64,000 nt of DNA from Sphingomonas yantingensis (GTDB lineage: Bacteria > Pseudomonadota > Alphaproteobacteria > Sphingomonadales > Sphingomonadaceae), in NCBI RefSeq assembly GCF_014199325.1, contig NZ_JACIJJ010000006.1, positions 1 to 64,000 of the forward strand. The letters are read 5' to 3'. The translations under genes and the position numbers were made by a program. Of the stretch, positions 41,096-51,340 are shown piece by piece (within the stretch, counting starts at the first letter, position 1; the number at the start of each line of letters is the position of its first letter). The notes beneath the pieces are model-generated. The model was not told the origin of the DNA. It saw only the letters and a list, made by a program, of their open reading frames with translations, and did not search any database.

Positions 41096-42070
41096 TCAAG
41101 CTTCGGGCCGCAGCGGCCGTGCCAGCAGCGCCTGGGTGATCGCGCCCACATCCGCGCCCTCCAGCAGCGCGCATACTGCTTCAGTCACCGGCATGTCGAC
41201 GCCGCGCGCGCGGGCGTCCTCGCGCAGGACGGGTGCGGTAAACGCGCCCTCCGCCACGGTCCGGCGATCGGCGAGCATCGAGGCGGCGGGGCGCCCCTCG
41301 CCGATGCCGACGCCCAGCGAGAAATTGCGGCTGCTGGTCGAGGAACAGGTAAGGACAAGGTCGCCGAGGCCCGACAGGCCGCTGAGCGTCTCGACCCGAG
41401 CGCCGCGGGCGATGCCGTAGCGCGTCATCTCGGCGAAACCGCGCGCGATCACCGCGGCGCGGGCGTTCTGGCCAAGGCCCGCGCCATCGACCACGCCGCA
41501 GGCGATGGCGAGCACGTTCTTGACCGCGCCGCCGATTTCCGCGCCCACCACGTCGTCGCTCGCATACGGGCGAAGACTGGGCGAAGCGAGCCGCTCAGCC
41601 AAAGCATCGCGAAGGCCCGCATCGGCGCAGGCCAGCGTGACCGCAGTGGGCAGGCCCGCTGCGACTTCGTGCGCGAAGGTCGGGCCGGACAGGACGGCGA
41701 GCGGCGAATCGGGGCGCGCTTCGCTCGCGATCTCGCTGACCAGGCGGCGCGTGCCCGCCTCGATCCCCTTGGCGCATAGGACGAGCGGGCGGCTTGCGAC
41801 GTCGATCTCGCGCAGGACCGCGCCGACATGCTGGGCGGGCACGACGACCAGCAGCGCCTCGGCATCACCCAGTTCGGCAAGATCTCCGGTCGCGCGGATG
41901 GCGGGCGACAGCTTCGCCTTGGGCAGGAACAGCGTGTTGACGTGGGTGTCATTGATGCTCGCGACGACTTCGGGCTCGCGCGCCCAGAGCGTCACGTCCT
42001 TGCCGCCGGTGGCCGCGACCTGGGCGAGGGCGGTGCCCCAGGCGCCCGCACCGATGACGCCGATCTTCAT
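41096..42070 (-). CDS. gpsA: Glycerol-3-phosphate dehydrogenase [NAD(P)+]
   Basis: 324 aa. The Rossmann motif is [14 protein letters not shown] at the N-terminus, the catalytic Lys lies in [15 protein letters not shown], and the conserved [14 protein letters not shown] is in the C-terminal domain. It reduces dihydroxyacetone phosphate to sn-glycerol 3-phosphate for phospholipids. Its start overlaps the tsaD stop by four bases. The same step pairs with pgsA further right. Confidence 0.96.
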   Translation of the reverse strand: MKIGVIGAGAWGTALAQVAATGGKDVTLWAREPEVVASINDTHVNTLFLPKAKLSPAIRATGDLAELGDAEALLVVVPAQHVGAVLREIDVASRPLVLCAKGIEAGTRRLVSEIASEARPDSPLAVLSGPTFAHEVAAGLPTAVTLACADAGLRDALAERLASPSLRPYASDDVVGAEIGGAVKNVLAIACGVVDGAGLGQNARAAVIARGFAEMTRYGIARGARVETLSGLSGLGDLVLTCSSTSSRNFSLGVGIGEGRPAASMLADRRTVAEGAFTAPVLREDARARGVDMPVTEAVCALLEGADVGAITQALLARPLRPEA

Positions 42071-43101
42071 GCCTTCACTCCCGCCCCGCGCGCCGGCGCC
42101 GCATGGGGATCGAGCGGCCAGCGGGCGCGCGCCGGCGTGTCGAGCGGATCGGTCAGGCCCGCGGCAAAGCGCTCGGCCCCAGCCCAGGCAATCATCGCGG
42201 CATTGTCGGTGCACAGCCACAAGGGCGGCGCGACGAAGCGCAGGTCGTGACCCGCCGCCAGCGCCTGAAGCGCGGTGCGAACCCCCTGATTCGCCGCGAC
42301 CCCGCCCGCAACGACGAGCGCGGTGGCGCCCGGCGCCTGCCCGATCGCGCGGCGGGTGCGGTCGATCAGGCAGTCGATCACCGCTTGCTGAAAGGATGCG
42401 GCGGTATCCTCAGCGCGATGCTCGCCCGATTGCGCGGCGCGGGCGACCGCGCTTTTGAGGCCGGCGAAGGAGAAATGGGGCTCGGCGCTGCCGACCAGCG
42501 GGCGGGGGAGCGGCACGGCCCTAGCATCGCCCAGCGCCGCGGCGCGCTCGACCGCGGGACCGCCGGGAAAGCCGAGGCCGAGCAGCTTGGCGGTCTTGTC
42601 GAACGCCTCCCCCGCGGCATCGTCGATTGTGGTGGCGAGGCGAACGTGATCGCCAACGCCGCGCACCAGCAAGAGTTGGCAATGCCCGCCCGAGACGAGG
42701 AGCAGAAGATAAGGAAAGGCAAGGTCGGGTTCGGCCAGCCGGGGGCTCAGCGCATGCCCCTCCAGATGATTGACCGCGATCAGCGGCTTGCCCGCCGCAT
42801 GGGCCAGTGCCTTGCCGGTGACGAGGCCGATCATCACCCCGCCGATCAGCCCGGGCCCCGCGGTCGCGGCGATCGCATCCACGTCGGCCAGCGTCACACC
42901 CGCCTCGGCCAGCGCGCCTTCGATCAGCGGAGCGAGAATATCGGCATGGGCGCGCGCGGCGATTTCCGGCACGACGCCGCCATAGGGGGCATGCGCCGCT
43001 TCCTGCCCCGCCAGCTTGTGCGAAAGGATCTGCCGATCGCTGGTGACAAGTGCCGCGGCGGTTTCGTCGCAGCTCGATTCGATGCCCAGGATCAGCGCCA
43101 T
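42067..43101 (-). CDS. tsaD: tRNA threonylcarbamoyladenosine synthase subunit TsaD
   Basis: 344 aa from the ATG at 43101; an in-frame ATG at 43110 is possible. The N-terminus [14 protein letters not shown], the iron-binding HLEGHALS, and [12 protein letters not shown] match the family. It transfers threonylcarbamoyl to A37 of ANN-decoding tRNAs in complex with TsaB and TsaE. It is divergent from hemC and coupled to gpsA, a common alphaproteobacterial arrangement. Confidence 0.96.
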   Translation of the reverse strand: MALILGIESSCDETAAALVTSDRQILSHKLAGQEAAHAPYGGVVPEIAARAHADILAPLIEGALAEAGVTLADVDAIAATAGPGLIGGVMIGLVTGKALAHAAGKPLIAVNHLEGHALSPRLAEPDLAFPYLLLLVSGGHCQLLLVRGVGDHVRLATTIDDAAGEAFDKTAKLLGLGFPGGPAVERAAALGDARAVPLPRPLVGSAEPHFSFAGLKSAVARAAQSGEHRAEDTAASFQQAVIDCLIDRTRRAIGQAPGATALVVAGGVAANQGVRTALQALAAGHDLRFVAPPLWLCTDNAAMIAWAGAERFAAGLTDPLDTPARARWPLDPHAAPARGAGVKA

Positions 43102-43138
43102 CGCTTCCATCTAGCCGCGCGCCCGGCTAGCACAAGCC

Positions 43139-44062
43139 ATGGCCCGACCCTTCCGCATCGGCACGCGCGGTTCGCCGCTCGCCCTCACCCAAGCCAATCT
43201 GGCGCGTTCGCTCCTGTCTGCGGCGCACGGACACGACGCTGCCGCCTATGAAATCGTGCCGATCCGCACGACCGGCGATGCGGTGCAGGACCGTCCGCTG
43301 GCCGAGATCGGCGGCAAGGCGCTGTGGACCAAGGAACTCGACCGCGCGCTGATCGAGGGGGACATCGACTGCGCGGTGCATTCGATGAAGGATGTCGAGA
43401 CGTTGCGCCCCGGCGCGATCGCGATCGCCGCGATCCTCGAGCGCGCCGACGTGCGTGAGCGGCTGCTCGGCGCGCCGTCGATCGAGGCGCTGCCCGAAGG
43501 CGCAGCGATCGGCACGTCCTCGCCCCGGCGGGCGGCACAGATGCGGCGGATGCGCCCCGACCTGCGCATCGTGCCGCTTCGCGGCAATGTCGACACGCGC
43601 ATCGCCAAGCTGACCACCGGCGAGGCGGACGCGACGCTGCTCGCCGCCGCGGGGCTTCAGCGGCTGGGCCGCAGCGAAGTGGGCGTCGCGGTGCCGATCG
43701 AAACGATGCTGCCCGCCCCGTCGCAGGGCGCGATCGGGATCGAGGTGCGCGCCAACGATCCCGATTCGATCGCACTGGTCGGTGCGATCGACCACGAAGC
43801 CACGCGGGCCTGCGTGATGGCCGAACGCGCGCTGCTCGCCGCGCTCCAGGCCGATTGTCACTCGCCCGTCGCCGCCCATGCGCGGTTCGAGGGGGGCGTG
43901 ATGACGCTCGCCGCGCAATTGCTGAGCGAGGACGGGGCCGAGCATGTCACCGGCCGCCTGTCAGGCCATGACGGGGTCGCGCTGGCGGAGGCGTTGGCGC
44001 GCGACCTGCTCGACCGTGCGCCGCCGCTCGTTTGCGCACGTTTCGGCAAGTGCGCCGCCTGA
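43139..44062 (+). CDS. hemC: Hydroxymethylbilane synthase
   Basis: 307 aa. Signature segments are IGTRGSPLALTQA, DCAVHSMKDV (catalytic Asp region), IGTSSPRRAAQ, and the dipyrromethane-cofactor Cys in ADCHSPVAAHA. It joins four porphobilinogens in heme synthesis. hemD overlaps its 3' end by 13 bp. Confidence 0.97.
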   Translation: MARPFRIGTRGSPLALTQANLARSLLSAAHGHDAAAYEIVPIRTTGDAVQDRPLAEIGGKALWTKELDRALIEGDIDCAVHSMKDVETLRPGAIAIAAILERADVRERLLGAPSIEALPEGAAIGTSSPRRAAQMRRMRPDLRIVPLRGNVDTRIAKLTTGEADATLLAAAGLQRLGRSEVGVAVPIETMLPAPSQGAIGIEVRANDPDSIALVGAIDHEATRACVMAERALLAALQADCHSPVAAHARFEGGVMTLAAQLLSEDGAEHVTGRLSGHDGVALAEALARDLLDRAPPLVCARFGKCAA

Positions 44063-44733
44063 TCGTCCTTCGCCCCGAACCGGGCAATGCGAAGACCTGT
44101 GCCGCGATCCGTGCGGCGGGCGGCGAGGCGATTGCGCTGCCGCTGTTCGAAGTCCGGCCGATTGATTGGCTAGCGCCCGATCCCGCAGGGTCCGACGCGC
44201 TGGTGCTGACGAGTGCCAATGCCGTTCGACATGCCGGGCCGCAGATTGAACGGTTCGCGCACCTCCCCGTCGTCGCGGTCGGTGCCGTGACCGCGCGCAC
44301 CGCCGAGGCCGCCGGCATGTCGGTGGCGGCGGTGGGGGAGGGCGACGCCGGCGACCTGCCGCCGCTGCTTGCCCGGATCGGCAGCCTCGCGCCGCTGCAC
44401 CTGACCGGGCGCGAGCATCGCGATCTGGGCGCCGGATGTGCCATCGCGGTCTATGCGAGCGAGGCGATCGAGGGCGTCGATGCTGCGCCGCTGGTGGGCG
44501 CCACCGCGCTCGTCCATTCGGCGCGGGCGGGCGAGCGACTGGCACAGATCGTCGATGTCGCCGGCCTCGACCGCGCGGGCATCGCGATCGCCGCGATCAG
44601 TCCGGCGGCGCTTGCGGCGGCGGGTGAGGGGTGGGCGGCGGCGGTCTTAGCGCCGGTGCCGCGCGACGACCCGCTGATCGCCGCGGCGCTTTCGATTGAC
44701 CGTCCCGTGGCGGGCGGGGATAAGACCGCATGA
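44050..44733 (+). CDS. hemD: Uroporphyrinogen-III synthase
   Basis: About 227 aa from a GTG at 44050 that lies inside hemC. HemD proteins are weakly conserved; here the cues are LIVLRPEPGNAKTCAAIRAAGG, LVLTSANAVRH and GREHRDLGA, together with position after hemC. It closes and inverts ring D of hydroxymethylbilane. It overlaps the next gene by four bases. Confidence 0.9.
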   Translation: MRRLIVLRPEPGNAKTCAAIRAAGGEAIALPLFEVRPIDWLAPDPAGSDALVLTSANAVRHAGPQIERFAHLPVVAVGAVTARTAEAAGMSVAAVGEGDAGDLPPLLARIGSLAPLHLTGREHRDLGAGCAIAVYASEAIEGVDAAPLVGATALVHSARAGERLAQIVDVAGLDRAGIAIAAISPAALAAAGEGWAAAVLAPVPRDDPLIAAALSIDRPVAGGDKTA

Positions 44734-45617
44734 TCGCCGACGAAGTTTCGTTCGAAGCGCGCCCCCGTCGGCGCGGGCGGGGCCTGTCCCTGTTTCTCGC
44801 CATGCTGGTGGCGCTGGTCGCCGGCATCGTCGTCGCCGTGATCTGGGTCGCGCCCGCGTGGCAAAAGTGGCGGATGCCGACAGCGCAGCAGGCCGCCTCG
44901 CTGCCGAAGACCACGACGCAGCCGCAGCAGCCGGCGGTCGAGCCCGGCGCAGACCTCACCTCGCTCTACGGTCGGGAGGTCGCGCTGGCCGCGCGGCTCG
45001 AATCGCTCGAGACCGAATTGAACGGGATCGAGACCGACTCGCGCCTCGCCTCCGGCTACGCGGGCCGGGCCGAGGGGATGCTGATCGCCTTTGCCGCGCG
45101 CCGCGCGCTCGATCGCGGGCTGCCGCTCGGCTACGCCGAAACGCAGCTTCGCGAGCGGTTCGGGGCGCTGCGCCCCAATGCGGTGACTGCGGTGACGCAG
45201 GCCGCAGCCGCGCCGGTGACGCTGGAGGATTTGCGGCTCGGGCTCGATTCGATGGCGCCGACGCTTTTGAGCGGGACGCGCGACGGCTGGTGGCCGGCGC
45301 TTCGCCGTGAGCTGGCCGGGCTGATCGTGCTGCGCGAGGAAACGAGCCCCAGTGCGCGGCCCGCCGACCGGCTGACGCGCGCGCGCCGCCTGGTCGATGC
45401 GGGCAATGTCGAGGCGGCGATGGCCGAAGTCGCGCGGATGCCCGGTGCACAGGGTGCGCAGGGCTGGCTCGACGCCGCCCGTCGCTATGTCCGCGCGCGG
45501 CGCGCGCTCGACATCATCGAAGCGGCGGCACTGGCGCAGCCCGCGCCGCCGCCACTGCCGCCCGAGGCAGCGCCCGCACCCAAGTCACCTGCGCCGACGG
45601 TGCCGGCGGCGCGCTGA
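44730..45617 (+). CDS. COG4223-type inner-membrane protein (Mic60/mitofilin-like)
   Basis: 295 aa. A single membrane segment (residues 20-41) is followed by a Gln/Pro linker, a helical part (residues 75-125), and a C-terminal domain of about 150 residues. In alphaproteobacteria the gene after hemD commonly encodes a Mic60-like protein linked to intracytoplasmic membranes or envelope organisation. The sequence is too divergent to be certain, and the C-terminal Pro/Ala tail is low complexity. It overlaps hemD by four bases. Confidence 0.75.
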   Translation: MIADEVSFEARPRRRGRGLSLFLAMLVALVAGIVVAVIWVAPAWQKWRMPTAQQAASLPKTTTQPQQPAVEPGADLTSLYGREVALAARLESLETELNGIETDSRLASGYAGRAEGMLIAFAARRALDRGLPLGYAETQLRERFGALRPNAVTAVTQAAAAPVTLEDLRLGLDSMAPTLLSGTRDGWWPALRRELAGLIVLREETSPSARPADRLTRARRLVDAGNVEAAMAEVARMPGAQGAQGWLDAARRYVRARRALDIIEAAALAQPAPPPLPPEAAPAPKSPAPTVPAAR

Positions 45618-45621
45618 GTCG

Positions 45622-46071
45622 CTACGTCGCGCAGGCGACGCGCGCCGCGTCGATCGCGGTCGCCGCGCCCGACAGGCGGTAGACATCGGCGAACGGCCGG
45701 CGATCCGTGCCCACGCTCTCGACGCTCAGGCTGCGCGCGCCTCGCATTGCTGCCACAATCGCCCGGTCTGTCTCGGCATCGGGTGCCCAGCCGTCGCGCG
45801 GCCCCGCAGTCAGGCGAAAGCGCCGCTCGCCGATCGTCAGCGTGACGCGGGCGCTGTCGCTGCGCGGCCGGCTGAAGCGGACGTGCAGCTGCGGTCGCGC
45901 GCTGGATGCCGGCCAGACGCCGACCGCGACGAATGCGGTGCGTCCTTTCTGCACCGGCGCGCTCATCGCATAGCAGCGCCGCGGCCCCCGATCGGCGAAC
46001 GCGCCCCACGCGTCATAGATGCCAAGGGATTGCGGCGCGGCGGGCAGCAAAAGGGCGATAAAAAGGCTCAT
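45622..46071 (-). CDS. Conserved hypothetical exported protein (IalB-like)
   Basis: 149 aa. A short signal peptide (MSLFIALLLPAAP) precedes a beta-rich domain with DAWGAFADRGPRRCYAMSAP, TLTIGERRFRL and AIVAAMRGARSLSVE. The layout resembles small IalB-type periplasmic proteins of sphingomonads. The function is unknown. It is convergent with the COG4223 gene, whose stop is only 4 bp away. Confidence 0.7.
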   Translation of the reverse strand: MSLFIALLLPAAPQSLGIYDAWGAFADRGPRRCYAMSAPVQKGRTAFVAVGVWPASSARPQLHVRFSRPRSDSARVTLTIGERRFRLTAGPRDGWAPDAETDRAIVAAMRGARSLSVESVGTDRRPFADVYRLSGAATAIDAARVACAT

Positions 46072-46249
46072 GCGCTTCCGATTGCGGCGTTGGAACGGGG
46101 CGCGTCGGCTTCAACCCCCTGTTGCTGAGATACCACGAAAATTCCTGTTTATCTGAGGTTCATGCAACGCCGACGCATCACGCCCATTTGAGCCCACCGT
46201 CCGGGACGCCGCGAGCGAACCGGACGCGTGTTCAGGTAAGGAGTTTCTC

Positions 46250-46909
46250 ATGCGTTATGCAATCGCCGCGGCCCTCGTCGCTTCCACCGCCTTTGCCGCC
46301 CCCGCCTTCGCGCAGGACCAGGTGAACCCCGCGTTCACCGGCCCGCGCATCGCGGTGCTGGGCGGCTATGACGGCATCCGTCCCGGCTCGAGCGAGGACA
46401 GCGACGTTGAGGGTGACGACCAGACGGTCAACGGCTTCCTCTATGGCGGCGAGATCGGCTACGACTTCGCATTCGGCGGCGCGCTTGTCGGCGTCGAGGC
46501 GGAGCTGACCGATTCGACCGGCAAGGTTGAGACGAACCGCGTCAATCCCAACACCTTCGGCTTCGGCGAAGTGTCGACCGGGCGCGACATCTATGTCGGT
46601 GCGCGCGTCGGTGCGCTCGTCGATCCGTCGACGCTCGTCTATGCCAAGGGCGGTTACACCAACACGCGCCTGAACGTGCTGGCGAGCGACGGGACGACCG
46701 ATCTCGACACCAACTTCAACCTTGATGGCTGGCGCATCGGCGCAGGTGTCGAGCGCGCGATCGGCACCAACACCTTTGCCAAGGTCGAGTATCGCTACTC
46801 GAACTACGAGCGCGCACGCCTCGAATATCCGAACGGCGCGACGACGGGCCGTTTCGACGTCGACACCGACCGCCATCAGGTGGTTGCGGGCGTCGGTCTG
46901 CGCTTCTGA
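46250..46909 (+). CDS. Outer-membrane beta-barrel protein (OmpA-like/opacity family)
   Basis: 219 aa. A signal peptide (AIAAALVASTAFAAPAFA) is followed by alternating beta strands (LYGGEIGYDFAFGGALVGVEAEL, RDIYVGARVGALV) and a C-terminal strand ending in Phe (QVVAGVGLRF), the BAM signal. It is a small eight-stranded porin-like barrel. The ATG at 46250 has AAGGAG upstream. Confidence 0.9.
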   Translation: MRYAIAAALVASTAFAAPAFAQDQVNPAFTGPRIAVLGGYDGIRPGSSEDSDVEGDDQTVNGFLYGGEIGYDFAFGGALVGVEAELTDSTGKVETNRVNPNTFGFGEVSTGRDIYVGARVGALVDPSTLVYAKGGYTNTRLNVLASDGTTDLDTNFNLDGWRIGAGVERAIGTNTFAKVEYRYSNYERARLEYPNGATTGRFDVDTDRHQVVAGVGLRF

Positions 46910-46962
46910 ACAAGGCCGGGTTCGTTAGCGGGGCGTTAACCCCCGCGACCTAGTCGATCGAA

Positions 46963-46991
46963 GGGCCGGGGCGCTTGCTCCGGCCCTTTTT
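46963..46991 (+). terminator. Rho-independent terminator after the beta-barrel gene
   Basis: GGGCCGG and CCGGCCC around a 10-base loop, followed by TTTTT. It lies 54 bp downstream of the stop and 80 bp before dnaN. Confidence 0.9.
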
Positions 46992-47070
46992 CGCGCTAGA
47001 CATAAGCGGCTGAGGCCGCTCCCGGTGCGGGAGGCGTGACGTTGTTGGGGCGCGGCCCCGGGGGATTGAG

Positions 47071-48198
47071 ATGAAGGCGACGATCGAACGCGCGACCCTG
47101 CTCCGGGCGCTGAGCCACGTCCAGTCGGTGGTCGAGCGGCGGAACACCATCCCCATCCTGTCGAACGTGCTGATCGACGCGCAGCCGCAGGGGACGATCC
47201 GCCTGATGGCGACCGACCTCGACCTCCAGATCGACGAGACGATTGCCGCCGCGGTGGATCAGGCGGGCGCGACCACGGTGTCGGCGCACACGCTGTTCGA
47301 CATCGCCCGCAAACTGCCCGAGGGCGCGCAGGTCGAGCTTTCGGCTGCCGAGGGCCGGCTGACGATCGTGGCGGGCCGCGCGCGCTTCCAGCTGGCGACG
47401 CTGCCGCGGGACGATTTTCCGGTGATCGCCGAAGGCGAGCTGCCGACGCAGTTCGAGCTGCCGGCCGAGACGCTGAAGGCGATCATCGACAAGACGCGCT
47501 TCGCGATCTCGACCGAAGAGACGCGCTACTACCTCAACGGTATCTTCCTCCACGTCGCCGACGACGGCGGCCCGGCGGGCGGACAGGCTGTGCTGAAGGC
47601 CGCGGCCACCGACGGCCATCGCCTTGCCCGCGTCACTGTGGCAAGGCCCGAGGGGGCCGAGGCGATGCCCGATGTGATCGTGCCGCGAAAGTGCGTGGGC
47701 GAGTTGCGCAAGCTCTTGGACGAAATCGACGGATCGGTCGGCGTGTCGCTCAGCCCATCGAAGATCCGCTTCGACCTGGGCCAGGCGATCCTGACCTCCA
47801 AGCTGATCGACGGCACCTTCCCCGATTATTCGCGCGTCATCCCGACCGCGAACGACAAGCTGCTCAAGCTCGACCCCAAGAGCTTCATGGAGGGCGTCGA
47901 CCGCGTGTCGACGATCGCCACCGAAAAGACGCGTGCGGTGAAGATGGCGGTCGATCGCGACAAGATCACGCTGTCGGTCACGAGCCCGGAGAACGGCACC
48001 GCGGCCGAGGAAGTGCCCGGCGACTATGCCGCCCTGCCGCTCGAGATCGGCTTCAACAGCCGCTACCTGCTCGACATTCTCCACCAGATCGAGGGAGACA
48101 GCGTCGAGGTTCATCTGGCCGATGCTGCCGCACCGACGCTGATCCGCGAGAACGACAAAAGCCCCGCCCTATATGTGCTGATGCCGATGCGCGTCTGA
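47071..48198 (+). CDS. dnaN: DNA polymerase III beta subunit (sliding clamp)
   Basis: 375 aa with three clamp domains. Recognised segments are LSHVQSVVERRNTIPILSNVL, TRYYLNGIFLH, and the C-terminal LYVLMPMRV that ends almost every DnaN. It encircles DNA and tethers polymerase III. Here it is not next to dnaA or recF, which is usual in sphingomonads. Confidence 0.98.
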   Translation: MKATIERATLLRALSHVQSVVERRNTIPILSNVLIDAQPQGTIRLMATDLDLQIDETIAAAVDQAGATTVSAHTLFDIARKLPEGAQVELSAAEGRLTIVAGRARFQLATLPRDDFPVIAEGELPTQFELPAETLKAIIDKTRFAISTEETRYYLNGIFLHVADDGGPAGGQAVLKAAATDGHRLARVTVARPEGAEAMPDVIVPRKCVGELRKLLDEIDGSVGVSLSPSKIRFDLGQAILTSKLIDGTFPDYSRVIPTANDKLLKLDPKSFMEGVDRVSTIATEKTRAVKMAVDRDKITLSVTSPENGTAAEEVPGDYAALPLEIGFNSRYLLDILHQIEGDSVEVHLADAAAPTLIRENDKSPALYVLMPMRV

Positions 48199-48382
48199 GG
48201 TGATGCAGTGCCGGCCGGCGAGTCGCGCGCTGGTCGCGGCTCTCGCCGGCTAGTCTTGCTGCGCTGCAAGATGCAGCAAAATCAACTACCTCCTTTGGCT
48301 CAGATCGCATCTAAATCGTCACGTTGCGCATTCACTCTTCGCTAGCCCGGTAAAACTATAACTGGGATCGGAGAGGTACGAT

Positions 48383-48523
48383 ATGAATCGGTCGCAGCCC
48401 TTTGACGAAGCGATGGCATCCAGCCGCTCGGACGCCGGCAACGTTTCGAACATGGCCGTCTATTCTTCGATCGCGGTGTTTCTGGCGGTGTTCTGGCTCA
48501 CGGTCGCGCTGCTCGTCTTCTGA
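48383..48523 (+). CDS. Small single-span membrane protein (46 aa)
   Basis: A soluble polar N-terminus (MNRSQPFDEAMASSRSDAG) is followed by one membrane helix (VYSSIAVFLAVFWLTVALLVF). GGAGAGG lies upstream at good spacing. It is the type of short conserved protein that automated callers drop. The function is unknown. It is followed at 58 bp by coq4. Confidence 0.65.
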   Translation: MNRSQPFDEAMASSRSDAGNVSNMAVYSSIAVFLAVFWLTVALLVF

Positions 48524-48581
48524 CGACTTGCCTCGATGTCGCCGACGCGATATTGACAGGATTGTCAGTAAGGAGCGAGCG

Positions 48582-49370
48582 GTGGCCACTCTTCCCGATA
48601 CGATCGGCATTGATGCCGATAACCGCGACAGCGATTTCAACTCCGGTCGACCGCTGAAGCGCGACTGGCGCGGCGCCTTCGTCGCGGTCCGCAAGCTGCT
48701 GCAGAACGCCGATGACACCGGTCAGGTGTTTCGCATCATGCGCTCGCTCAACGCCGATACCAGCCACAAGAATTATATCCGCCTCCTGCGCACAGCGGAG
48801 GGCGGGCGCATCGCCTTTGCGCATGTCGAACTCGCCGAGCGATTCAGTGACCGAGCCTGGGTCGATACACTTCCCGCCGGATCGGTGGGCGCAGCATATC
48901 GCGACTTTCTCGACCGCACGGGTTTTTCGGCACAGGGGCTGGCCGAGATCAGCTATGCCGAAAATGCCGAGTTTCGCGGCAGCGATCATCCCTATGCTTG
49001 GTTCGGTCGCCGCGAACGCGACGTGCACGACATCTGGCACGTGCTCACCGGCTATACCGCGGAGGAGCCGCTGGGCGAGGCATGCCTCGTCGCGTTCAGC
49101 TATGCGCAGACGAAAGGATTGGGCTGGGCGGCGATCGGCGTGGCCGCGGCGCTCAAGAGCCTGAAGATCACCGGCGACACGCTGTTCGCGAAGGCGGTGT
49201 GGGAAGGCTACGCCCATGGCAAGCGCGCGGCATGGCTGCACGGCGAGGATTACGAGGCGCTGCTCGCCGAGCCGCTGGAGGCGGCACGGCGGCGGCTGCG
49301 GATCGCCGAGCCGGTGGCGTATCACCGCGCGCAGGTGTCGCTGAGGGCGAAGGGCCTGAGCGGAATCTAG
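48582..49370 (+). CDS. Coq4-family ubiquinone biosynthesis protein
   Basis: 262 aa from a GTG at 48582 with AAGGAG upstream. The Coq4 zinc motif is seen as RDVHDIWHVLTGYT, with later LGWAAIGVAAALKSLKITG and AAWLHGEDYEALLAEPL. Coq4 is needed for coenzyme Q assembly and decarboxylation steps. The upstream in-frame extension overlaps the small membrane protein and is not conserved. Confidence 0.88.
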   Translation: MATLPDTIGIDADNRDSDFNSGRPLKRDWRGAFVAVRKLLQNADDTGQVFRIMRSLNADTSHKNYIRLLRTAEGGRIAFAHVELAERFSDRAWVDTLPAGSVGAAYRDFLDRTGFSAQGLAEISYAENAEFRGSDHPYAWFGRRERDVHDIWHVLTGYTAEEPLGEACLVAFSYAQTKGLGWAAIGVAAALKSLKITGDTLFAKAVWEGYAHGKRAAWLHGEDYEALLAEPLEAARRRLRIAEPVAYHRAQVSLRAKGLSGI

Positions 49371-49389
49371 GAACGAAGGCAGTAGGACC

Positions 49390-49468
49390 CCGGATCAAGT
49401 CCGGAGTGACGAATTGTTTGGCGATATCGGTTGCGAACAAAATCTCTTCATCCCGGACTTGATCCGGG
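49390..49468. repeat. Inverted repeat of the CCGGATCAAGTCCGG type
   Basis: Perfect 16-bp arms, CCCGGATCAAGTCCGG and CCGGACTTGATCCGGG, 47 bases apart between convergent genes. It is a frequent intergenic repeat in alphaproteobacteria and a plausible terminator for both transcripts. Confidence 0.75.
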
Positions 49469-49479
49469 ATCCCGCTTTT

Positions 49480-49653
49480 TTACTTCGTAACCTCGACCGC
49501 TTCCTCGACCAGCAGCACCGGTACGCCGCCGCGAATCGGATAGGCGAGGCCGCCCTCGTCCGACACCAGCCGGTCGCCCTCTTGCCTGAGCGGCGTGCGC
49601 GTCGCTGGGCACACCAAGCGCTCGAGTAGCCACGGGTCGATCGGCGGCGTCAT
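49480..49653 (-). CDS. Trm112-family small zinc-ribbon-like protein
   Basis: 57 aa: [41 protein letters not shown]. The family activates or stabilises partner methyltransferases; here only one of the zinc cysteines remains, as in many bacterial members. The start overlaps the LON-domain stop by four bases. Together with LON and CnoX it forms a conserved three-gene run. Confidence 0.88.
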   Translation of the reverse strand: MTPPIDPWLLERLVCPATRTPLRQEGDRLVSDEGGLAYPIRGGVPVLLVEEAVEVTK

Positions 49654-50258
49654 TGCAGCGTCGCGTCGTCCTGGCCATGGCGGCCGAAGAACTGGATGAG
49701 CTGGACGAGGAGTTCGGCACGATCGTCGAGGCTTTCGGTCTCGAGCAGCGCCTGCTTCGACGCCACGTCGAACGGCGCGATCTGGGCGATCCCGTTGACC
49801 AGGCTCTCGTCGTCGAGCCGCGTCACCGCTTCCCAGTCGACGGCATAGCCATGCACCTCGGCGAAGCGGCGCGATTCCATCTCGATCGACGCCCGCATGC
49901 CGAGGCTCAACGTCTCGTCCTCGGTCCGGGGCAACAGCTCGGCCTCGACCTGTCGGAACAGCGTCGTCACCTCAAGCTCGCGGACGATGCGGAACAGCGC
50001 GACGCCCTCGAGCACGATGTCGAAGCGGCCGTCGTCATGCGCCTCAACATCGACGATCCGGCCGACGCAGCCCGTCTCGAACAGGGGCGGCGGGTCGCCG
50101 GGGCCGCGCGGCTGGACCATGCCGATGCGGCGGTCGCGGGCAAGCGCGTCGCTGACCATCGCGCGATACCGCGGCTCGAAGATGTGCAGCGGCAGGTGCA
50201 TCCCGGGAAACAGGATGGCGCCCCCCAGGGGAAAGACCGAGAGGCGCGTCGCGCTCAT
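49650..50258 (-). CDS. LON substrate-binding-domain protein
   Basis: 202 aa. [28 protein letters not shown] is the start of the Lon N-terminal substrate-binding domain; there is no ATPase or protease part. Such stand-alone proteins probably bind unfolded substrates. It overlaps cnoX by four bases. Confidence 0.92.
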   Translation of the reverse strand: MSATRLSVFPLGGAILFPGMHLPLHIFEPRYRAMVSDALARDRRIGMVQPRGPGDPPPLFETGCVGRIVDVEAHDDGRFDIVLEGVALFRIVRELEVTTLFRQVEAELLPRTEDETLSLGMRASIEMESRRFAEVHGYAVDWEAVTRLDDESLVNGIAQIAPFDVASKQALLETESLDDRAELLVQLIQFFGRHGQDDATLQ

Positions 50259-51166
50259 CCGAACAGGATCGCCGACAGGCGGCGGCGCTGCTGCGACACC
50301 CACGGGTCCTCAAGCCCGACGACTTCGAACAGCTTGAGCAGTCGCTGACGCGCCGCGCCCTCGTTCCAGTCGCGATCGGCCTGGATCATTTTCAGGAGCA
50401 GGTCGACGGCGGCATCGCGTTCGCCGGACGCCATTAGCCCGCCGGCCAGTTCGTATGCGAGCGCCGGATCACCGGGATTGGCCGCCACCTGCGCCTTGAG
50501 GCCGGCGAGGTCGTCGACCGGCGCTGCCTCCCGCGCCAGCGCGAGCGCCGCCTGCGCGCGTGCGACTTCGGGCGCCTTGGCCGCTTCCTCTGGCAACGCC
50601 GCGAGTGCGCCCTCGGCCTCGTCCACCCGGCCAAGTGCGATCAGCGCACGCGCACGCCCTCCCGCGACGGCAGGATGCTCGGGCGCCATTTCGGCAAGCT
50701 GGTCGTAGACCGACAGCGCGCGCTCGGCATCGCCGTCGGCCAGCACGCCCTCGGCCATTTCGATCAGCGGTTCGAGTTCGGCTTCGGCTTGGCTGTCGGC
50801 GCCGCCCACGGGCAGCTGGCGCAGGATCTGGTCGAGATTGGCCTTCAGCGCCGATTCGGTCCGTGCCTGGCCGAGGTCGGCGACGAGCTGGCCCTGAAAC
50901 ATCGCATAGACGGTCGGGACCGACCGCACCTGGAACTGCGCGGCGATGAACTGGCTCTTGTCGACGTCGAGCTTGGCGAGGCGGACGCCCTTCGACGCAT
51001 ACTCGCCCGCGACCTTTTCGATCACCGGGCCCAGCGCCTTGCACGGGCCGCACCATTCGGCGGTGAAATAGACGATCACCAGCTCGGTCATCGACGGTTC
51101 GACGATGTCGCGGCGGAACGCCTCGACGGCTTCCTTGTCGGCGGCGGAAAGACCCAGCGTGGCCAA
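50255..51166 (-). CDS. Thioredoxin-like chaperone with TPR repeats (CnoX/YbbN)
   Basis: 303 aa. An N-terminal thioredoxin fold with active site EWCGPCKALG is followed by a helical TPR region (residues 120-300). CnoX proteins protect substrates from oxidation and hand them to GroEL. Here the WCGPC motif is intact, unlike E. coli CnoX. It is the first gene of a three-gene operon. Confidence 0.93.
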   Translation of the reverse strand: MATLGLSAADKEAVEAFRRDIVEPSMTELVIVYFTAEWCGPCKALGPVIEKVAGEYASKGVRLAKLDVDKSQFIAAQFQVRSVPTVYAMFQGQLVADLGQARTESALKANLDQILRQLPVGGADSQAEAELEPLIEMAEGVLADGDAERALSVYDQLAEMAPEHPAVAGGRARALIALGRVDEAEGALAALPEEAAKAPEVARAQAALALAREAAPVDDLAGLKAQVAANPGDPALAYELAGGLMASGERDAAVDLLLKMIQADRDWNEGAARQRLLKLFEVVGLEDPWVSQQRRRLSAILFG

Positions 51167-51340
51167 GAGGGCACCCCTATATGGAGAAACGGAACGTCGC
51201 CCTCATGTGGGCCTTTCGCCGGGCAAGGCCAACCCCTCACTTCGTCACGCGCAAATGGGCGAGAAAAAGGGGTTGCAGGCCCGAAAACCCGGTGCTAGTG
51301 GCCCCGCCTCGACACGGCACGCCGGTCGATGAACGCCAGA